Assembly: GCA_902776685.1 (NCBI GenBank)
Contig: CACYRB010000008.1
Span: 1-46,548 of the forward strand
Length of the DNA stretch: 46,548 bases
Direction of reading: 5' to 3'
Source: an uncultured Prevotellaceae bacterium
GTDB taxonomy: Bacteria; Bacteroidota; Bacteroidia; Bacteroidales; Bacteroidaceae
A program made the position numbers and the translations under genes. Under the pieces are notes generated by a model that ran no database searches, had not been told where the DNA came from, and was given only the letters and a program-made list of their open reading frames with translations. Numbering within the stretch: position 1 is the first letter of the stretch; each line of letters opens with the position of its first letter. Below are positions 16,820 through 25,409 of this stretch, piece after piece.

Positions 16820-18508
16820 ATGGAAACACCACAAAACTACACCTTAATCATCATTAAGATTCTCGGTGCGTTGGGACTGCTGATATACGGCATGCGCACC
16901 ATGAGCGACGCGTTGCAGAAGATTGCCGGACCGCAACTGCGCCACGTGCTGAGCGCAATGACGAAGAACCGGCTGACCGGAATACTGACCGGAACGTTCG
17001 TGACGTGTGCCGTGCAGTCGTCCTCGGCTACGACGGTAATGACCGTGTCGTTCGTCTCGGCCGGACTGCTCACCCTGGCGCAAGCCATCTCGGTCATCAT
17101 GGGCGCCAACATCGGCACCACGCTCACCGCATGGATTATGTCGCTGGGCTATAACGTCGACCTGACCAACGTCGTCTTCCCCGCCTTCATCGCCGGCATG
17201 ACGCTCATCTACAAGAAACGCCATCGTTTCATCGGCGACTTCCTGTTCGGCATCGCATTCATGTTCCTGTCGCTGGTCATGCTGAGCACGGCAGGCAAAG
17301 AGCTGGACCTTGAACACAACAAAGACGTGGTGGCATTCTTCGCCTCGTTCGACACCGGAAGCTACTGGACGATATTGGCGTTCCTGGGCATCGGCACCCT
17401 CATCACGTGCATCGTGCAGTCGTCGGCTGCCGTCATGGCCATCACCATCCTGCTCTGCTCAACGGGCGTGCTGCCCATCTACCTCGGCATCGCGTTGGTC
17501 ATGGGCGAGAACATCGGCACGACGGCAACGGCCAACCTCGCGGCACTGGGAGCCAACACGCAGGCACGACGCGCCGCACTGGCACATCTGCTGTTCAACG
17601 TCTTCGGCGTGATATGGGTGCTCTGCGTCTTCTATCCCTTCACCGACATCGTCTGCAAACTCGCAGGCTACAACCCCGGCGTAAGCGGACAAACCGAACG
17701 GCTGCCCATCGTGCTGGCCATGTTCCACACATGTTTCAACATAACCAATACAGCCCTGCTCATCAGTTTCGTCCCACAGCTGGAGCGCATCGTCTGCTGG
17801 ATATTGCCCGAGAAAAAGACACAGCAGCAGGAGGGATTCCAACTGCAATACATCCAGACCAACCTTGTGCAGACGCCGGAAATTGCCGTCCTGCAGGCGC
17901 AGAAAGAAACGACGCAGTTCGGCCGGCGCGTGCAAGACATGTTCAGCTCGGTAGGCAGACTGCTTGAAGAACGAGACGGCACCGCATTTACAACGCTCTA
18001 CGAAGAGATAGAACGTCAGGAGGACATCACCGACCAGGTGGAGTATGCCATAGCCCACTATCTGGAGCAGGTGGCTGAAGACCACCTCTCCGACGAGACG
18101 AAGGCGAAAATCAGGTCCATGATGAGACAGACCGGTGAACTGGAATCCATCGGCGACGCCTGCTACAACATGGCTCGAATGCTCAAACGCAAGCAGCAGG
18201 GCAATGAAGACTTCACCGAAGAGCAGTACACCCACCTGAAGGAACTCATGCAACTGACCCAGAAGAGCCTCACGCAGATGAACACCGTGCTGTCCTCTCG
18301 TCGCGAAGAATGTGACTTCGGACGCACACAGGTCATCGAACAGGAAATCAACGACTTGCGCGTCAAACTGAAGGAACAGAACATCGCCGACGTCAACGAA
18401 CACCGCTATGCCTACACCATAGGCACCACCTACATGGACATCGTCAACGAATGTGAACGACTGGCCGACTATGTCGTCAATGTCGTCGAAGCACGCCTCG
18501 GCATATAA
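16820..18508 (+). CDS. Na+/phosphate cotransporter (NptA/YjbB type) with PhoU-like C-terminus
   Basis: A 562-residue protein. The membrane part (about 1-330) has the inverted-repeat signature of the Na/Pi-cotransporter II family: QSSSATTVMTVSFV in the first half and QSSAAVMAITI in the second, each followed by a GANIGTT or GENIGTT motif. The cytoplasmic part (about 345-562) is helical and resembles PhoU, with VGRLLEERD, TGELESIGDACYNMARM and a closing ECERLADYVVNVVEA. Bacterial members take up or export phosphate, and the PhoU-like part probably senses the state of transport. A response regulator and histidine kinase follow at once, which suggests a phosphate-responsive unit; this link is inferred from position. 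Confidence 0.93.
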   Translation: METPQNYTLIIIKILGALGLLIYGMRTMSDALQKIAGPQLRHVLSAMTKNRLTGILTGTFVTCAVQSSSATTVMTVSFVSAGLLTLAQAISVIMGANIGTTLTAWIMSLGYNVDLTNVVFPAFIAGMTLIYKKRHRFIGDFLFGIAFMFLSLVMLSTAGKELDLEHNKDVVAFFASFDTGSYWTILAFLGIGTLITCIVQSSAAVMAITILLCSTGVLPIYLGIALVMGENIGTTATANLAALGANTQARRAALAHLLFNVFGVIWVLCVFYPFTDIVCKLAGYNPGVSGQTERLPIVLAMFHTCFNITNTALLISFVPQLERIVCWILPEKKTQQQEGFQLQYIQTNLVQTPEIAVLQAQKETTQFGRRVQDMFSSVGRLLEERDGTAFTTLYEEIERQEDITDQVEYAIAHYLEQVAEDHLSDETKAKIRSMMRQTGELESIGDACYNMARMLKRKQQGNEDFTEEQYTHLKELMQLTQKSLTQMNTVLSSRREECDFGRTQVIEQEINDLRVKLKEQNIADVNEHRYAYTIGTTYMDIVNECERLADYVVNVVEARLGI

Positions 18509-18546
18509 AAAAGTCAAAAAAAGTAGGAAATATAAATTTTTTTTCG

Positions 18547-18554
18547 TAACTTTG
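18547..18554 (+). promoter_or_regulatory. -7 promoter box giving a nearly leaderless response-regulator mRNA
   Basis: TAACTTTG at 18547-18554 lies only 6 bases before the ATG at 18561. A start five to seven bases after the box would give an mRNA with almost no leader. No TTTG is found at -33. The box may act in addition to read-through from the transporter gene. Confidence 0.45.
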
Positions 18555-18560
18555 CAATTG

Positions 18561-19265
18561 ATGGAAAAGAAACGTATACTTGTGGTTGACGACGAACAGG
18601 ACCTCTGCGAGATTCTACACTTCAACCTGACTACAGCCGGATATAGTGTCGAGACGGCCTACTCGGCAGAAGAAGCACTCGAATACATCTCGGCCACGAC
18701 CTTCGACCTGCTGCTGCTCGACGTGATGATGCCCGGCAGGTCGGGCTTCCAGCTTGCTGAAGAACTGCGAAGACAAGAACGACAGCAGGCTCGCACCCCG
18801 CTGCCCATCATCTTCCTCACAGCAAAAGACACCGAGGACGATATGCTTGAGGGGTTTGCCGCCGGTGCCGACGACTACATCGCCAAGCCGTTCTCGGTGC
18901 GCGAGGTGCTCGCACGCATCAAGGCTGTGCTCGCACGAACGGGAAGAACGACCGAGACCGACAGCATTTCTTATGAAGGTCTCTCGATGAGTCAACACAC
19001 GAAGACCGTTACGGTAAACGGAGTCGAAGTGCCCTTCACCAAGACCGAGTTCGAACTGTTGTGGCTGATGCTCAGCAACCGGGGAAAGGTGTTCAGCCGC
19101 CAAGAGCTCATCGAAGGGGCATGGCCCGGCAACGTTGTCGTGACCGACCGCACCGTCGATGTGAACATTACCCGACTGCGGAAGAAAATCGGAGACTACG
19201 CCGCCAACCTCGTCACACGACAAGGCTACGGCTATTACTTCAAAGAAAACACGAAAGGAGTGTAA
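18561..19265 (+). CDS. OmpR/PhoB-family response regulator
   Basis: A 234-residue two-component regulator. The receiver domain (about 1-125) shows the acidic pocket VVDDEQD, phosphorylation site Asp54 in LLLLDVMMPGRSG, the Thr and Lys switch residues in IFLTAKD, and AKPFS. The winged-helix DNA-binding domain (about 140-234) has FTKTEFELLWLMLSNRGKVFSRQELI, and the recognition helix in VVTDRTVDVNITRLRKKIG. The start at 18561 gives the standard beginning MEKKRILVVDDEQDL; the frame is open upstream only because it overlaps the end of the transporter gene. The histidine kinase starts 6 bases after its stop, so the pair is one unit. By position it resembles PhoB, but target genes cannot be read from the sequence. 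Confidence 0.95.
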   Translation: MEKKRILVVDDEQDLCEILHFNLTTAGYSVETAYSAEEALEYISATTFDLLLLDVMMPGRSGFQLAEELRRQERQQARTPLPIIFLTAKDTEDDMLEGFAAGADDYIAKPFSVREVLARIKAVLARTGRTTETDSISYEGLSMSQHTKTVTVNGVEVPFTKTEFELLWLMLSNRGKVFSRQELIEGAWPGNVVVTDRTVDVNITRLRKKIGDYAANLVTRQGYGYYFKENTKGV

Positions 19266-19271
19266 ACCATA

Positions 19272-20231
19272 ATGAAAAAAATGACCGAAGGGCGGAAAAT
19301 GTTTTTCAGCGTGATGGCCATTTTCCTGACCTACGCCGTCATCTTCCTCGTCTTCGAAGACTACGACCGGCGCGTGCTCAACCCGCTCAGCGAGACCTCC
19401 GACTGGTACCTGCTCGTCTTCTCGGTGGCAGTAATGACAATGCTCTCGGCATTGCTCTACCGCTATTCACGACACATGGACGAACGCATCAGCCGCGAAC
19501 AGGAAGAACAGCGGAACCACATGCGCCGACAACTCACCAACAACATTGCCCACGAACTGAAGACGCCCGTTGCCAGCATCCTCGGCTACATGGAGACACT
19601 TATCGAGAATCCCAACATATCAGCCGAGACACAGCAGCGCTTCATTGAGCGCAGCCATGCACAGGCGTGCCGACTCACGTCACTGCTGCAAGACATCTCT
19701 ACCCTCAACAAAATCGACTATGCGCCCGATGCCCTCGCCATGGAACCCGTCAACATTGCCGACATGGTAGACGACATCAGAACGGAAACCGCACTGGCTC
19801 TTGAAAAACGAAAGATGAAGTTTGTGAACTGGCTGCCGCGACAGCTCACCATCTGCGGCAACCCGTCGTTGCTCTACGGCATCTTTCGCAACCTGACCGA
19901 CAATGCCATCAACTATGCCGGAGCAAACACCACCATCACCCTGACTGCCGAACAGATGGCAGAAGGTTGGCTGTTCCACTTCTGCGACAATGGCGTGGGG
20001 GTAGCCAAAGAACACCTGCCCCGACTGTTCGAACGATTCTACCGCGTGGACAAAGGCCGCAGCCGAAAAATGGGAGGCACCGGACTCGGACTGGCCATCG
20101 TGAAGAATGCCGTACTCCTGCACGACGGCACCATCTCTGCTGTCGTGCCACAGTCAGGAGGTCTGCGCTTCGACTTTACACTGAAAAACCAAAAGCCAAC
20201 ACCAACAACCCCAGCCCCAACCTCTTCCTAA
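19272..20231 (+). CDS. sensor histidine kinase (PhoR-like)
   Basis: A 319-residue membrane kinase. Two transmembrane helices lie near residues 13-32 (FFSVMAIFLTYAVIFLVF) and 48-65 (WYLLVFSVAVMTMLSALL), separated by only about 15 residues, so there is essentially no extracytoplasmic sensor domain. The dimerisation/phosphoacceptor helix has His94 in NNIAHELKTPVAS. The ATPase domain shows the N box (NLTDNAINYA), G1 (FCDNGVGV), F box (LFERFYRVD) and G2 (GGTGLGLAIVKNAV). Lack of a sensor loop suggests it reads the membrane or a partner such as the PhoU-like transporter just upstream; this is inference. The gene ends inside a terminator hairpin. Confidence 0.94.
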   Translation: MKKMTEGRKMFFSVMAIFLTYAVIFLVFEDYDRRVLNPLSETSDWYLLVFSVAVMTMLSALLYRYSRHMDERISREQEEQRNHMRRQLTNNIAHELKTPVASILGYMETLIENPNISAETQQRFIERSHAQACRLTSLLQDISTLNKIDYAPDALAMEPVNIADMVDDIRTETALALEKRKMKFVNWLPRQLTICGNPSLLYGIFRNLTDNAINYAGANTTITLTAEQMAEGWLFHFCDNGVGVAKEHLPRLFERFYRVDKGRSRKMGGTGLGLAIVKNAVLLHDGTISAVVPQSGGLRFDFTLKNQKPTPTTPAPTSS

Positions 20232-20243
20232 AAAGGTGGGGCT
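20213..20243 (+). terminator. terminator overlapping the kinase stop codon
   Basis: AGCCCCAACCT at 20213-20223 pairs with AGGTGGGGCT at 20234-20243 (one bulged A), followed by GCTTCTTTT. The stem includes the final codons of the kinase gene. Confidence 0.7.
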
Positions 20244-20285
20244 GCTTCTTTTGAAGACACGATGCAGAAAAAACCGCCAGATGCT

Positions 20286-20316
20286 TTTGCCCAATTGAAA
20301 AAAATGCGTATCTTTG
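20286..20316 (+). promoter_or_regulatory. promoter of cstA
   Basis: TTTG at 20286-20289, 19 bases, then TATCTTTG at 20309-20316. The predicted start is near 20322, 25 bases before the ATG at 20347. It probably drives cstA and the genes that follow closely up to the acetyltransferase. Confidence 0.8.
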
Positions 20317-20346
20317 CAGCAAGATATTCAATTGACATAATATAAG

Positions 20347-21864
20347 ATGATTTCTTTTGCATTAAGTCTTGTAGCCTTGGTATTGGGCTATTTCTTATAT
20401 GGCCGTCTGATTGAACGCGTGTTCGGTCCCGACGACCGCCCCACCCCAGCCGTATCGAAGGCCGACGGAGTTGACTACATCGTCTTGCCCGGATGGAAAA
20501 TCTTTATGATTCAGTTCCTCAATATTGCAGGAACCGGACCTATCTTCGGTGCTATCATGGGTGCATGGTTTGGTCCCGTGGCCTACCTGTGGATTGTATT
20601 GGGCTGCATCTTTGCCGGTGCAGTGCACGACTTCCTGAGCGGTATGCTCTCGGTGCGACATGGCGGAGCAGGCCTGCCAGAACTCGTAGGCCGTTATCTC
20701 GGACGAACGACAAAGAACGTGATGCTCGTGTTCTCCGTCTTGCTGCTGATGATGGTGGGCGTTGTGTTTGTCTACAGTCCGGCCATCATCATGGAAACCC
20801 TGTGGGGAACAAAGACGGCATGGATTATCGGCATCTTCGTCTATTACATCATCGCCACCATGCTCCCCATCGACAAGATTATCGGAAAAATCTATCCGCT
20901 CTTTGCCTTCTCACTGCTCTTCATGGCGGCAGCCCTGCTCGTAGGTCTGTTCGTGAAGATGCCGCAACTGCCCGAGCTGTGGACTGACATGGGCAGCTAC
21001 ACCGCCGCCCACCAGTCGCAATGGCTTGGCACCGACAGCTTCATGGCAAAGAACCCGTTGTTCCCGTGTCTTTTCATCACGATTGCCTGTGGAGCCATCA
21101 GCGGCTTCCACGCCACGCAGAGCCCACTCATGGCACGATGCATGAAGAGCGAGCGACAAGGTCGCCCCATCTTCTACGGAGCCATGATTACCGAAGGCAT
21201 GGTTGCACTCATCTGGGCCACGGCTTCGATGTATTTCTTCTATTATGGCGGATGGCGCGAAGTGGTTTCTGCCGATACCGTCAATGCGTTCATGTCGCAG
21301 GCCGACGGCGGGAAGACGCTCGTGCAATTCTTCGATGCCCCCACTGTAGTCAAGGAAATCTGCTCGGGATGGCTGGGACTGTTTGGTGGCATTCTCGCCC
21401 TGCTCGGCGTAGTGGCAGCGCCAATCACCAGCGGCGACACCGCATTCCGATCAGCCCGACTCATTGTGGCCGAAGCCCTGAAACTGGAGCAGCGCAGCAT
21501 TCGCAAGCGTCTCTACATCTGCATCCCCATGTTTGCCGCAGCCATCCTGTTGCTCGCATGGCAAATGGAGAATCCCAACGGCTTCAACGTGATATGGCAA
21601 TACTTCGGCTGGTCCAACCAGACGATGTCCGTCTTCACGCTCTGGACCATCACCGTCTATCTTGTGCAGCAGCGCAAGCCGTTTATCGTCACACTCATTC
21701 CGGCACTCTTCATGACGGTGGTCTGCTCTACCTTCCTGCTCATTTCGCAACAAGCTTTCGGCCTTCATCCGACGATAGCCTACACGGGCAGCGTCGTTGT
21801 GCTTGTAGTTGCGCTGGTATGGTTCTTTGCATGGTATAGGAAACAAAACAAAATTACAAAATAA
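20347..21864 (+). CDS. cstA: carbon starvation protein CstA-type peptide/pyruvate transporter
   Basis: A 505-residue protein with about 13-14 hydrophobic helices. CstA motifs include FLNIAGTGPIFGAIMGAWFG near residue 58, GAVHDFLSGMLSVRHGG, and CGAISGFHATQSPLMARCM around residue 250, followed by PITSGDTAFRSAR. It is shorter than E. coli CstA (701) and belongs to the compact form common in Bacteroidota. The family imports peptides and, in E. coli, pyruvate under carbon limitation. The start MISFALSLVALVLGYFLYG is placed directly after the promoter. The outer-membrane protein gene follows 11 bases later, so the genes are likely co-transcribed. Confidence 0.95.
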   Translation: MISFALSLVALVLGYFLYGRLIERVFGPDDRPTPAVSKADGVDYIVLPGWKIFMIQFLNIAGTGPIFGAIMGAWFGPVAYLWIVLGCIFAGAVHDFLSGMLSVRHGGAGLPELVGRYLGRTTKNVMLVFSVLLLMMVGVVFVYSPAIIMETLWGTKTAWIIGIFVYYIIATMLPIDKIIGKIYPLFAFSLLFMAAALLVGLFVKMPQLPELWTDMGSYTAAHQSQWLGTDSFMAKNPLFPCLFITIACGAISGFHATQSPLMARCMKSERQGRPIFYGAMITEGMVALIWATASMYFFYYGGWREVVSADTVNAFMSQADGGKTLVQFFDAPTVVKEICSGWLGLFGGILALLGVVAAPITSGDTAFRSARLIVAEALKLEQRSIRKRLYICIPMFAAAILLLAWQMENPNGFNVIWQYFGWSNQTMSVFTLWTITVYLVQQRKPFIVTLIPALFMTVVCSTFLLISQQAFGLHPTIAYTGSVVVLVVALVWFFAWYRKQNKITK

Positions 21865-21875
21865 CATTATTGATT

Positions 21876-22391
21876 ATGAAAAGTAAACTTTTTGCAGCTA
21901 TGACTGCACTGTTGCTGACTATTACAGCAAGCGCACAGCGTTCAGACATCGGTCCTTTCGACCAAGGTAAGCTCTACATCGGTGGTTCGCTCACTGGTCT
22001 TAACCTGAGCTATAACGGTCTGAACGACCTGAGCATCGGTGTTGCAGCCCAGGCAGGCTACACCGTGGCCGACAACCTGATGTTGCTTGGTCAGGCTTCA
22101 TTCCAGCACTATGGCAGCGACACCATGGCCGACGAGTTTAAGGTAGGTGTAGGCGGTCGTTACTACATCATCCAGAATGGTCTTTATCTGGGTGCCAACT
22201 GCAATCTGGTGCATGCCGAGCACAGCTACAACGACATCCGTCCGGGTGTGGAAGTGGGATATGCTTTCTTCCTGAGCCGCACGGTGACCGTTGAGCCGGC
22301 CATCTACTACGACCAGTCGTTCAAGAAGCACAGCGACTACTCCACCATCGGTCTGAAGGTGGGCATTGGCGTCTACCTGTTCAAAGACTAA
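21876..22391 (+). CDS. small outer-membrane beta-barrel protein
   Basis: A 171-residue protein with signal peptide [20 protein letters not shown], cut before QRSD. The mature part is made of alternating hydrophobic strands with aromatic ends ([71 protein letters not shown]). This fits an eight-stranded OmpA/OmpW-like barrel. Codon choice (GGT, GTT, CTG) suggests good expression. The last residue, Phe-Lys-Asp, is close to the aromatic-end rule recognised by the BAM machinery. The ATG at 21876 is chosen over an upstream TTG because it starts a perfect signal peptide. Its stop overlaps the recR start by one base. Function is unknown. Confidence 0.8.
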   Translation: MKSKLFAAMTALLLTITASAQRSDIGPFDQGKLYIGGSLTGLNLSYNGLNDLSIGVAAQAGYTVADNLMLLGQASFQHYGSDTMADEFKVGVGGRYYIIQNGLYLGANCNLVHAEHSYNDIRPGVEVGYAFFLSRTVTVEPAIYYDQSFKKHSDYSTIGLKVGIGVYLFKD

Positions 22392-22999
22392 TGGACACTA
22401 CCTACCCGTCAGCGTTGCTGGAGAAAGCCGTACAGGAGTTCTCCCGACTTCCGGGCATAGGGCGCAAGACAGCTTTGCGCCTTGTTCTTCATTTGCTGCG
22501 CCAAGAGGTGAGCGTTGCCGACAGCCTTTCGTCGGCCATCTCACAAATGCGGCACGAGGTGAAGTATTGTCGTGTGTGCCATAACATCAGCGACACCGAG
22601 GTGTGTCCCATCTGTGCCGACCACCGGCGCGACACCACCACCATCTGCGTGGTGGAGAACGTGCAGGACGTGATGGCCGTTGAGAACACACAGCAGTATC
22701 ACGGTCTGTACCACGTGCTGGGGGGGATCATCTCGCCCATGGACGGCATCGGGCCGAGCGACATCGAGGTGGATTCGCTGGTGCGGCGCGTGTCCGAAGG
22801 CGGCATCAGCGAGGTCATCCTCGCTCTCAGCTCGACCATGGAGGGCGACACCACCAACTTCTACATCTCGCGAAAGTTGGAGCCATTCGACGTCAAGCTG
22901 AGCGTTATTGCACGCGGCATATCGGTTGGCGACGAGCTGGAATACACTGACGAAGTAACCCTCGGGCGGGCCATTCTCAACCGCACCGAGATGAAATAA
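22391..22999 (+). CDS. recR: recombination protein RecR
   Basis: A 202-residue protein that acts with RecO (and RecF) to load RecA at single-strand gaps. The helix-hairpin-helix is [12 protein letters not shown] near residue 18. A four-cysteine zinc finger follows, [16 protein letters not shown] (about 57-72). The Toprim domain starts at [14 protein letters not shown] and includes the glycine-rich [13 protein letters not shown] and the acidic stretch [15 protein letters not shown]. Length equals the family standard (about 200). The start codon overlaps the stop of the barrel protein (TAATG), so translation is coupled. Confidence 0.97.
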   Translation: MDTTYPSALLEKAVQEFSRLPGIGRKTALRLVLHLLRQEVSVADSLSSAISQMRHEVKYCRVCHNISDTEVCPICADHRRDTTTICVVENVQDVMAVENTQQYHGLYHVLGGIISPMDGIGPSDIEVDSLVRRVSEGGISEVILALSSTMEGDTTNFYISRKLEPFDVKLSVIARGISVGDELEYTDEVTLGRAILNRTEMK

Positions 23000-23018
23000 T
23001 TATTACAAGAATACAAAT

Positions 23019-23432
23019 ATGAAGGAAACGCAGAAGATACTGATGACAACCTTCGTGGCCACTCTGGCCTGTGCCCTGCTGCTGGTTGTGGCGGGCGAGA
23101 CCAATTTGCTGCCTACGGGAATACTGACCGAACGGAAGTCGGCCGAGTTCGTGGTATTGTCGGTCATGGAGCTGCTCACCATCTGCATCATACCGCTGGC
23201 CCTGCGCCTATTCAAGTTCAACAGCATCAAGCGCAGACTCACCGGTCCGACAGGATTGCGCCGATGGGCTACCGTCAGGATGGCAATGCTGGGCGACCTG
23301 ATGATTGCCAACGTGCTGTTCTACTATCTATTCATGAATCCGGCATTCGGCTACATGGGCATCATCGTCTTCCTCTGCATGTTTTTCATCGTGCCCACAC
23401 TAAGCCGGTGCGAGAATGAAATTACGAAATGA
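23019..23432 (+). CDS. conserved membrane protein of unknown function
   Basis: A 137-residue protein with four hydrophobic segments: residues about 9-26 (MTTFVATLACALLLVVAG), 44-62 (VVLSVMELLTICIIPLAL), 91-109 and 114-130 (YMGIIVFLCMFFIVPTL). Between the second and third is a basic loop (KFNSIKRRLTGPTGLRRWATVR), probably cytoplasmic. I do not recognise a named family. Its stop overlaps the start of the glycosyltransferase gene (ATGA), and it follows recR by 19 bases, so it may assist the transferase; this rests on position alone. Confidence 0.75.
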   Translation: MKETQKILMTTFVATLACALLLVVAGETNLLPTGILTERKSAEFVVLSVMELLTICIIPLALRLFKFNSIKRRLTGPTGLRRWATVRMAMLGDLMIANVLFYYLFMNPAFGYMGIIVFLCMFFIVPTLSRCENEITK

Positions 23433-24619
23433 AACTATCCGTTATCATTGTCAATTATAACGTCAAGTTCTATGTTGAGCAATGTCTCGTAGCGCTTCAA
23501 CGGGCCATCGAGGGCATCGATGCCGATGTTTATGTCGTCGACAACCACTCGCGCGACGGTTCGGTTGACTTCCTGACGAAACGCTTCCGCGACGTCAACA
23601 TCATCAGCTGCAACCACAACCTGGGATTCGCACGCGCCAACAACATCGCCATCCGTCAGAGCGAGAGCGAATACGTCCTGCTGCTCAACCCCGACACGAT
23701 AGTCGGCGAGCAAGTCATCAAGACCGCCCTCGACTTCATGGACAGCCACCCAAATGCCGGTGCCGCCGGACTGCGCATGCTGAAGGCCAACGGCGAAAAC
23801 GCCATGGAGTCGCGACGCGGACTGCCCACCCCTATGACCTCGTTCTACAAGATGTGCGGACTGTGTGCCCGCTATCCAAAGAGCCGCCGCTTCGGCCGCT
23901 ACTACATGAGCTACCTGTCGTGGGACGAGCCCGTCAACATCGACATTGTCAGCGGAGCCTTCTGCCTGCTACGCCGCGAAGCCATCAACGACGTGGGTCT
24001 GCTCGACGAAGACTTTTTCATGTATGGCGAAGACATCGACCTCTCCTACCGTCTGCTGAAAGGCGGATACGAAAACTGGTACCTGCCGCTGCGCATCCTG
24101 CACTATAAAGGCGAGAGCACGCTGAAATCGTCGTTCCGCTATGTCCACGTGTTCTACGAAGCCATGCTCATCTTCTTCCGTAAGCACTACAGCCACTTGA
24201 GCCTGCTCCTCAGCATCCCCATCAAGACGGCCATCTACCTGAAAGCCTCGGTGGCCCTTGTGCAGATGCAGGTGAAGAAAATGCGTAAGAGCCTCGGCTT
24301 CTTCAGCCGTCATCGCAAGAAAGAACCCCTCTACATCTTCATCGGACAGACCAAAGCCACCGATCAGTGCCGACAAATCGCCCGAAAGAAAGGACTCGAC
24401 GCCCTATTCATCGAAGGCGACCAGCGCCATCTACCCGACGGACACCTGACAAACCCGTTGCCCGAGGCCAGCAGCATCTATGTTGTCTACGACGTAAATG
24501 CCTACAATTTCGATACCATCCTCGAAATCTTCTCCCGCAACCCGCAGCCCAACGTGCACATCGGAACCTATAACAGCAAGACGCGTACGGTCATCACAGC
24601 CGAAGATATACTGAAATGA
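23429..24619 (+). CDS. family 2 glycosyltransferase with extra C-terminal domain
   Basis: A 396-residue protein. The GT-A domain (about 1-250) opens with MKLSVIIVNYNVKFYVEQCL and shows VDNHSRDGSVDFL, the metal-binding motif LLNPDT near residue 90, GAFCLLRREA, and DEDFFMYGEDIDLSYRL. This is the pattern of WbbL-like rhamnosyltransferases that build O-antigen or cell-wall polysaccharide. A hydrophobic stretch near residue 255 (LSLLLSIPIKTAIYLKASVAL) suggests membrane association. Residues about 300-396 form a further domain beginning LYIFIGQTKATDQCRQIARK that I do not recognise; it reads like a small alpha/beta domain. It overlaps its neighbours on both sides by four bases, so three genes are translationally coupled. 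Confidence 0.9.
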   Translation: MKLSVIIVNYNVKFYVEQCLVALQRAIEGIDADVYVVDNHSRDGSVDFLTKRFRDVNIISCNHNLGFARANNIAIRQSESEYVLLLNPDTIVGEQVIKTALDFMDSHPNAGAAGLRMLKANGENAMESRRGLPTPMTSFYKMCGLCARYPKSRRFGRYYMSYLSWDEPVNIDIVSGAFCLLRREAINDVGLLDEDFFMYGEDIDLSYRLLKGGYENWYLPLRILHYKGESTLKSSFRYVHVFYEAMLIFFRKHYSHLSLLLSIPIKTAIYLKASVALVQMQVKKMRKSLGFFSRHRKKEPLYIFIGQTKATDQCRQIARKKGLDALFIEGDQRHLPDGHLTNPLPEASSIYVVYDVNAYNFDTILEIFSRNPQPNVHIGTYNSKTRTVITAEDILK

Positions 24620-25140
24620 TACACCTGCGAGCCATAGAACCCGAAGACCTCGACCTGCTCTACACCATCGAGAACGACCGCGACCTGTGGAATGTCGGCA
24701 CCACCAACGTGCCCTACTCCCGCTATGTGCTCCACGACTATATCGCCCAATCCTCGGGCGACATCTACACCGACCGTCAGGTGCGCCTCATCATCGAACT
24801 CGGCGGCGACCACGACAGCGCCCAGCCGACAACCGTCGGCATTGTCGACCTGGTCAACTTCGACCCACGCAACCGGAGAGCCGAGGTGAGCATCGTCATA
24901 CAAAAACCATTCCGGCGCAAAGGCTACGCCCGCGAGGCACTCGCACAGCTGGCCGACTATGCCCACGCCGTGCTACATCTTCATCAGCTCTACGCCATCG
25001 TCGACACCGAGAACACCATCTCGGCATCGCTCTTCAAAACATCGGGCTACACCGCCAATATACCCCTCAAAGACTGGCTTTACGATGGTGAAAACTACCA
25101 CGATGCAACGCTATATTTAAAAAAAATTGAAAAAAGATAG
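24616..25140 (+). CDS. GNAT-family N-acetyltransferase
   Basis: A 174-residue protein of the RimJ/RimL-like GNAT group. The opening MIHLRAIEPEDLDLLYTIENDRDLWNVGTT is the usual first strand and helix. The central strand AEVSIVIQKPFRRKGYARE holds the acetyl-CoA binding loop (R-R-K-G-Y-A), and the closing part ENTISASLFKTSGYT has the Asn-x-x-Ser pattern. It resembles spermidine- or amino-sugar-acetylating members, but no substrate can be named. Its start overlaps the glycosyltransferase stop. The terminal codons run into the AT-rich promoter of the tRNA gene. Confidence 0.9.
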   Translation: MIHLRAIEPEDLDLLYTIENDRDLWNVGTTNVPYSRYVLHDYIAQSSGDIYTDRQVRLIIELGGDHDSAQPTTVGIVDLVNFDPRNRRAEVSIVIQKPFRRKGYAREALAQLADYAHAVLHLHQLYAIVDTENTISASLFKTSGYTANIPLKDWLYDGENYHDATLYLKKIEKR

Positions 25141-25147
25141 CGAAAAA

Positions 25148-25179
25148 TTTGGTGCATTCGTTTTTTCTGCTTACCTTTG
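25148..25179 (+). promoter_or_regulatory. promoter of tRNA-Asp
   Basis: TTTG at 25148-25151, 20 bases, then TACCTTTG at 25172-25179. Transcription would start about 12 bases before the mature tRNA. The -33 element is placed just after the acetyltransferase stop. Confidence 0.72.
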
Positions 25180-25197
25180 CATCCGCTAATAAGAACT

Positions 25198-25272
25198 GGT
25201 GCGTTAGTTCAGCCTGGTTAGAATGCCTGCCTGTCACGCAGGAGGTCACGGGTTCGAGTCCCGTACGCACCG
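25198..25272 (+). tRNA. tRNA-Asp (anticodon GTC)
   Basis: A 75-base cloverleaf. The acceptor stem is GGTGCGT (25198-25204) with ACGCACC (25265-25271), followed by discriminator G. The D arm is GTTC..GAAT, the anticodon arm is CCTGC-CTGTCAC-GCAGG giving anticodon GTC, and the T arm is CGGG-TTCGAGT-CCCG. CCA is not encoded. Discriminator G and the GTC anticodon agree with aspartate identity. As a GUN anticodon tRNA it is a substrate of the Tgt encoded in this window. Confidence 0.97.
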
Positions 25273-25275
25273 CAG

Positions 25276-25300
25276 GAAGCCTTCCAAATCGGAAGGTTTC
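25276..25300 (+). terminator. terminator after tRNA-Asp
   Basis: GAAGCCTTCC pairs with GGAAGGTTTC around the loop AAATC, and TTGCTTTTTA follows. It starts four bases after the tRNA. Confidence 0.85.
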
Positions 25301-25409
25301 TTGCTTTTTATACATACCACAAAAACGCCCTTTGTCCACGATTTCCCCCTCTCCAACCATACACGATTAATTTTTTTTGAAAAAAATATTCGTATTCAGA
25401 AATAATTAC

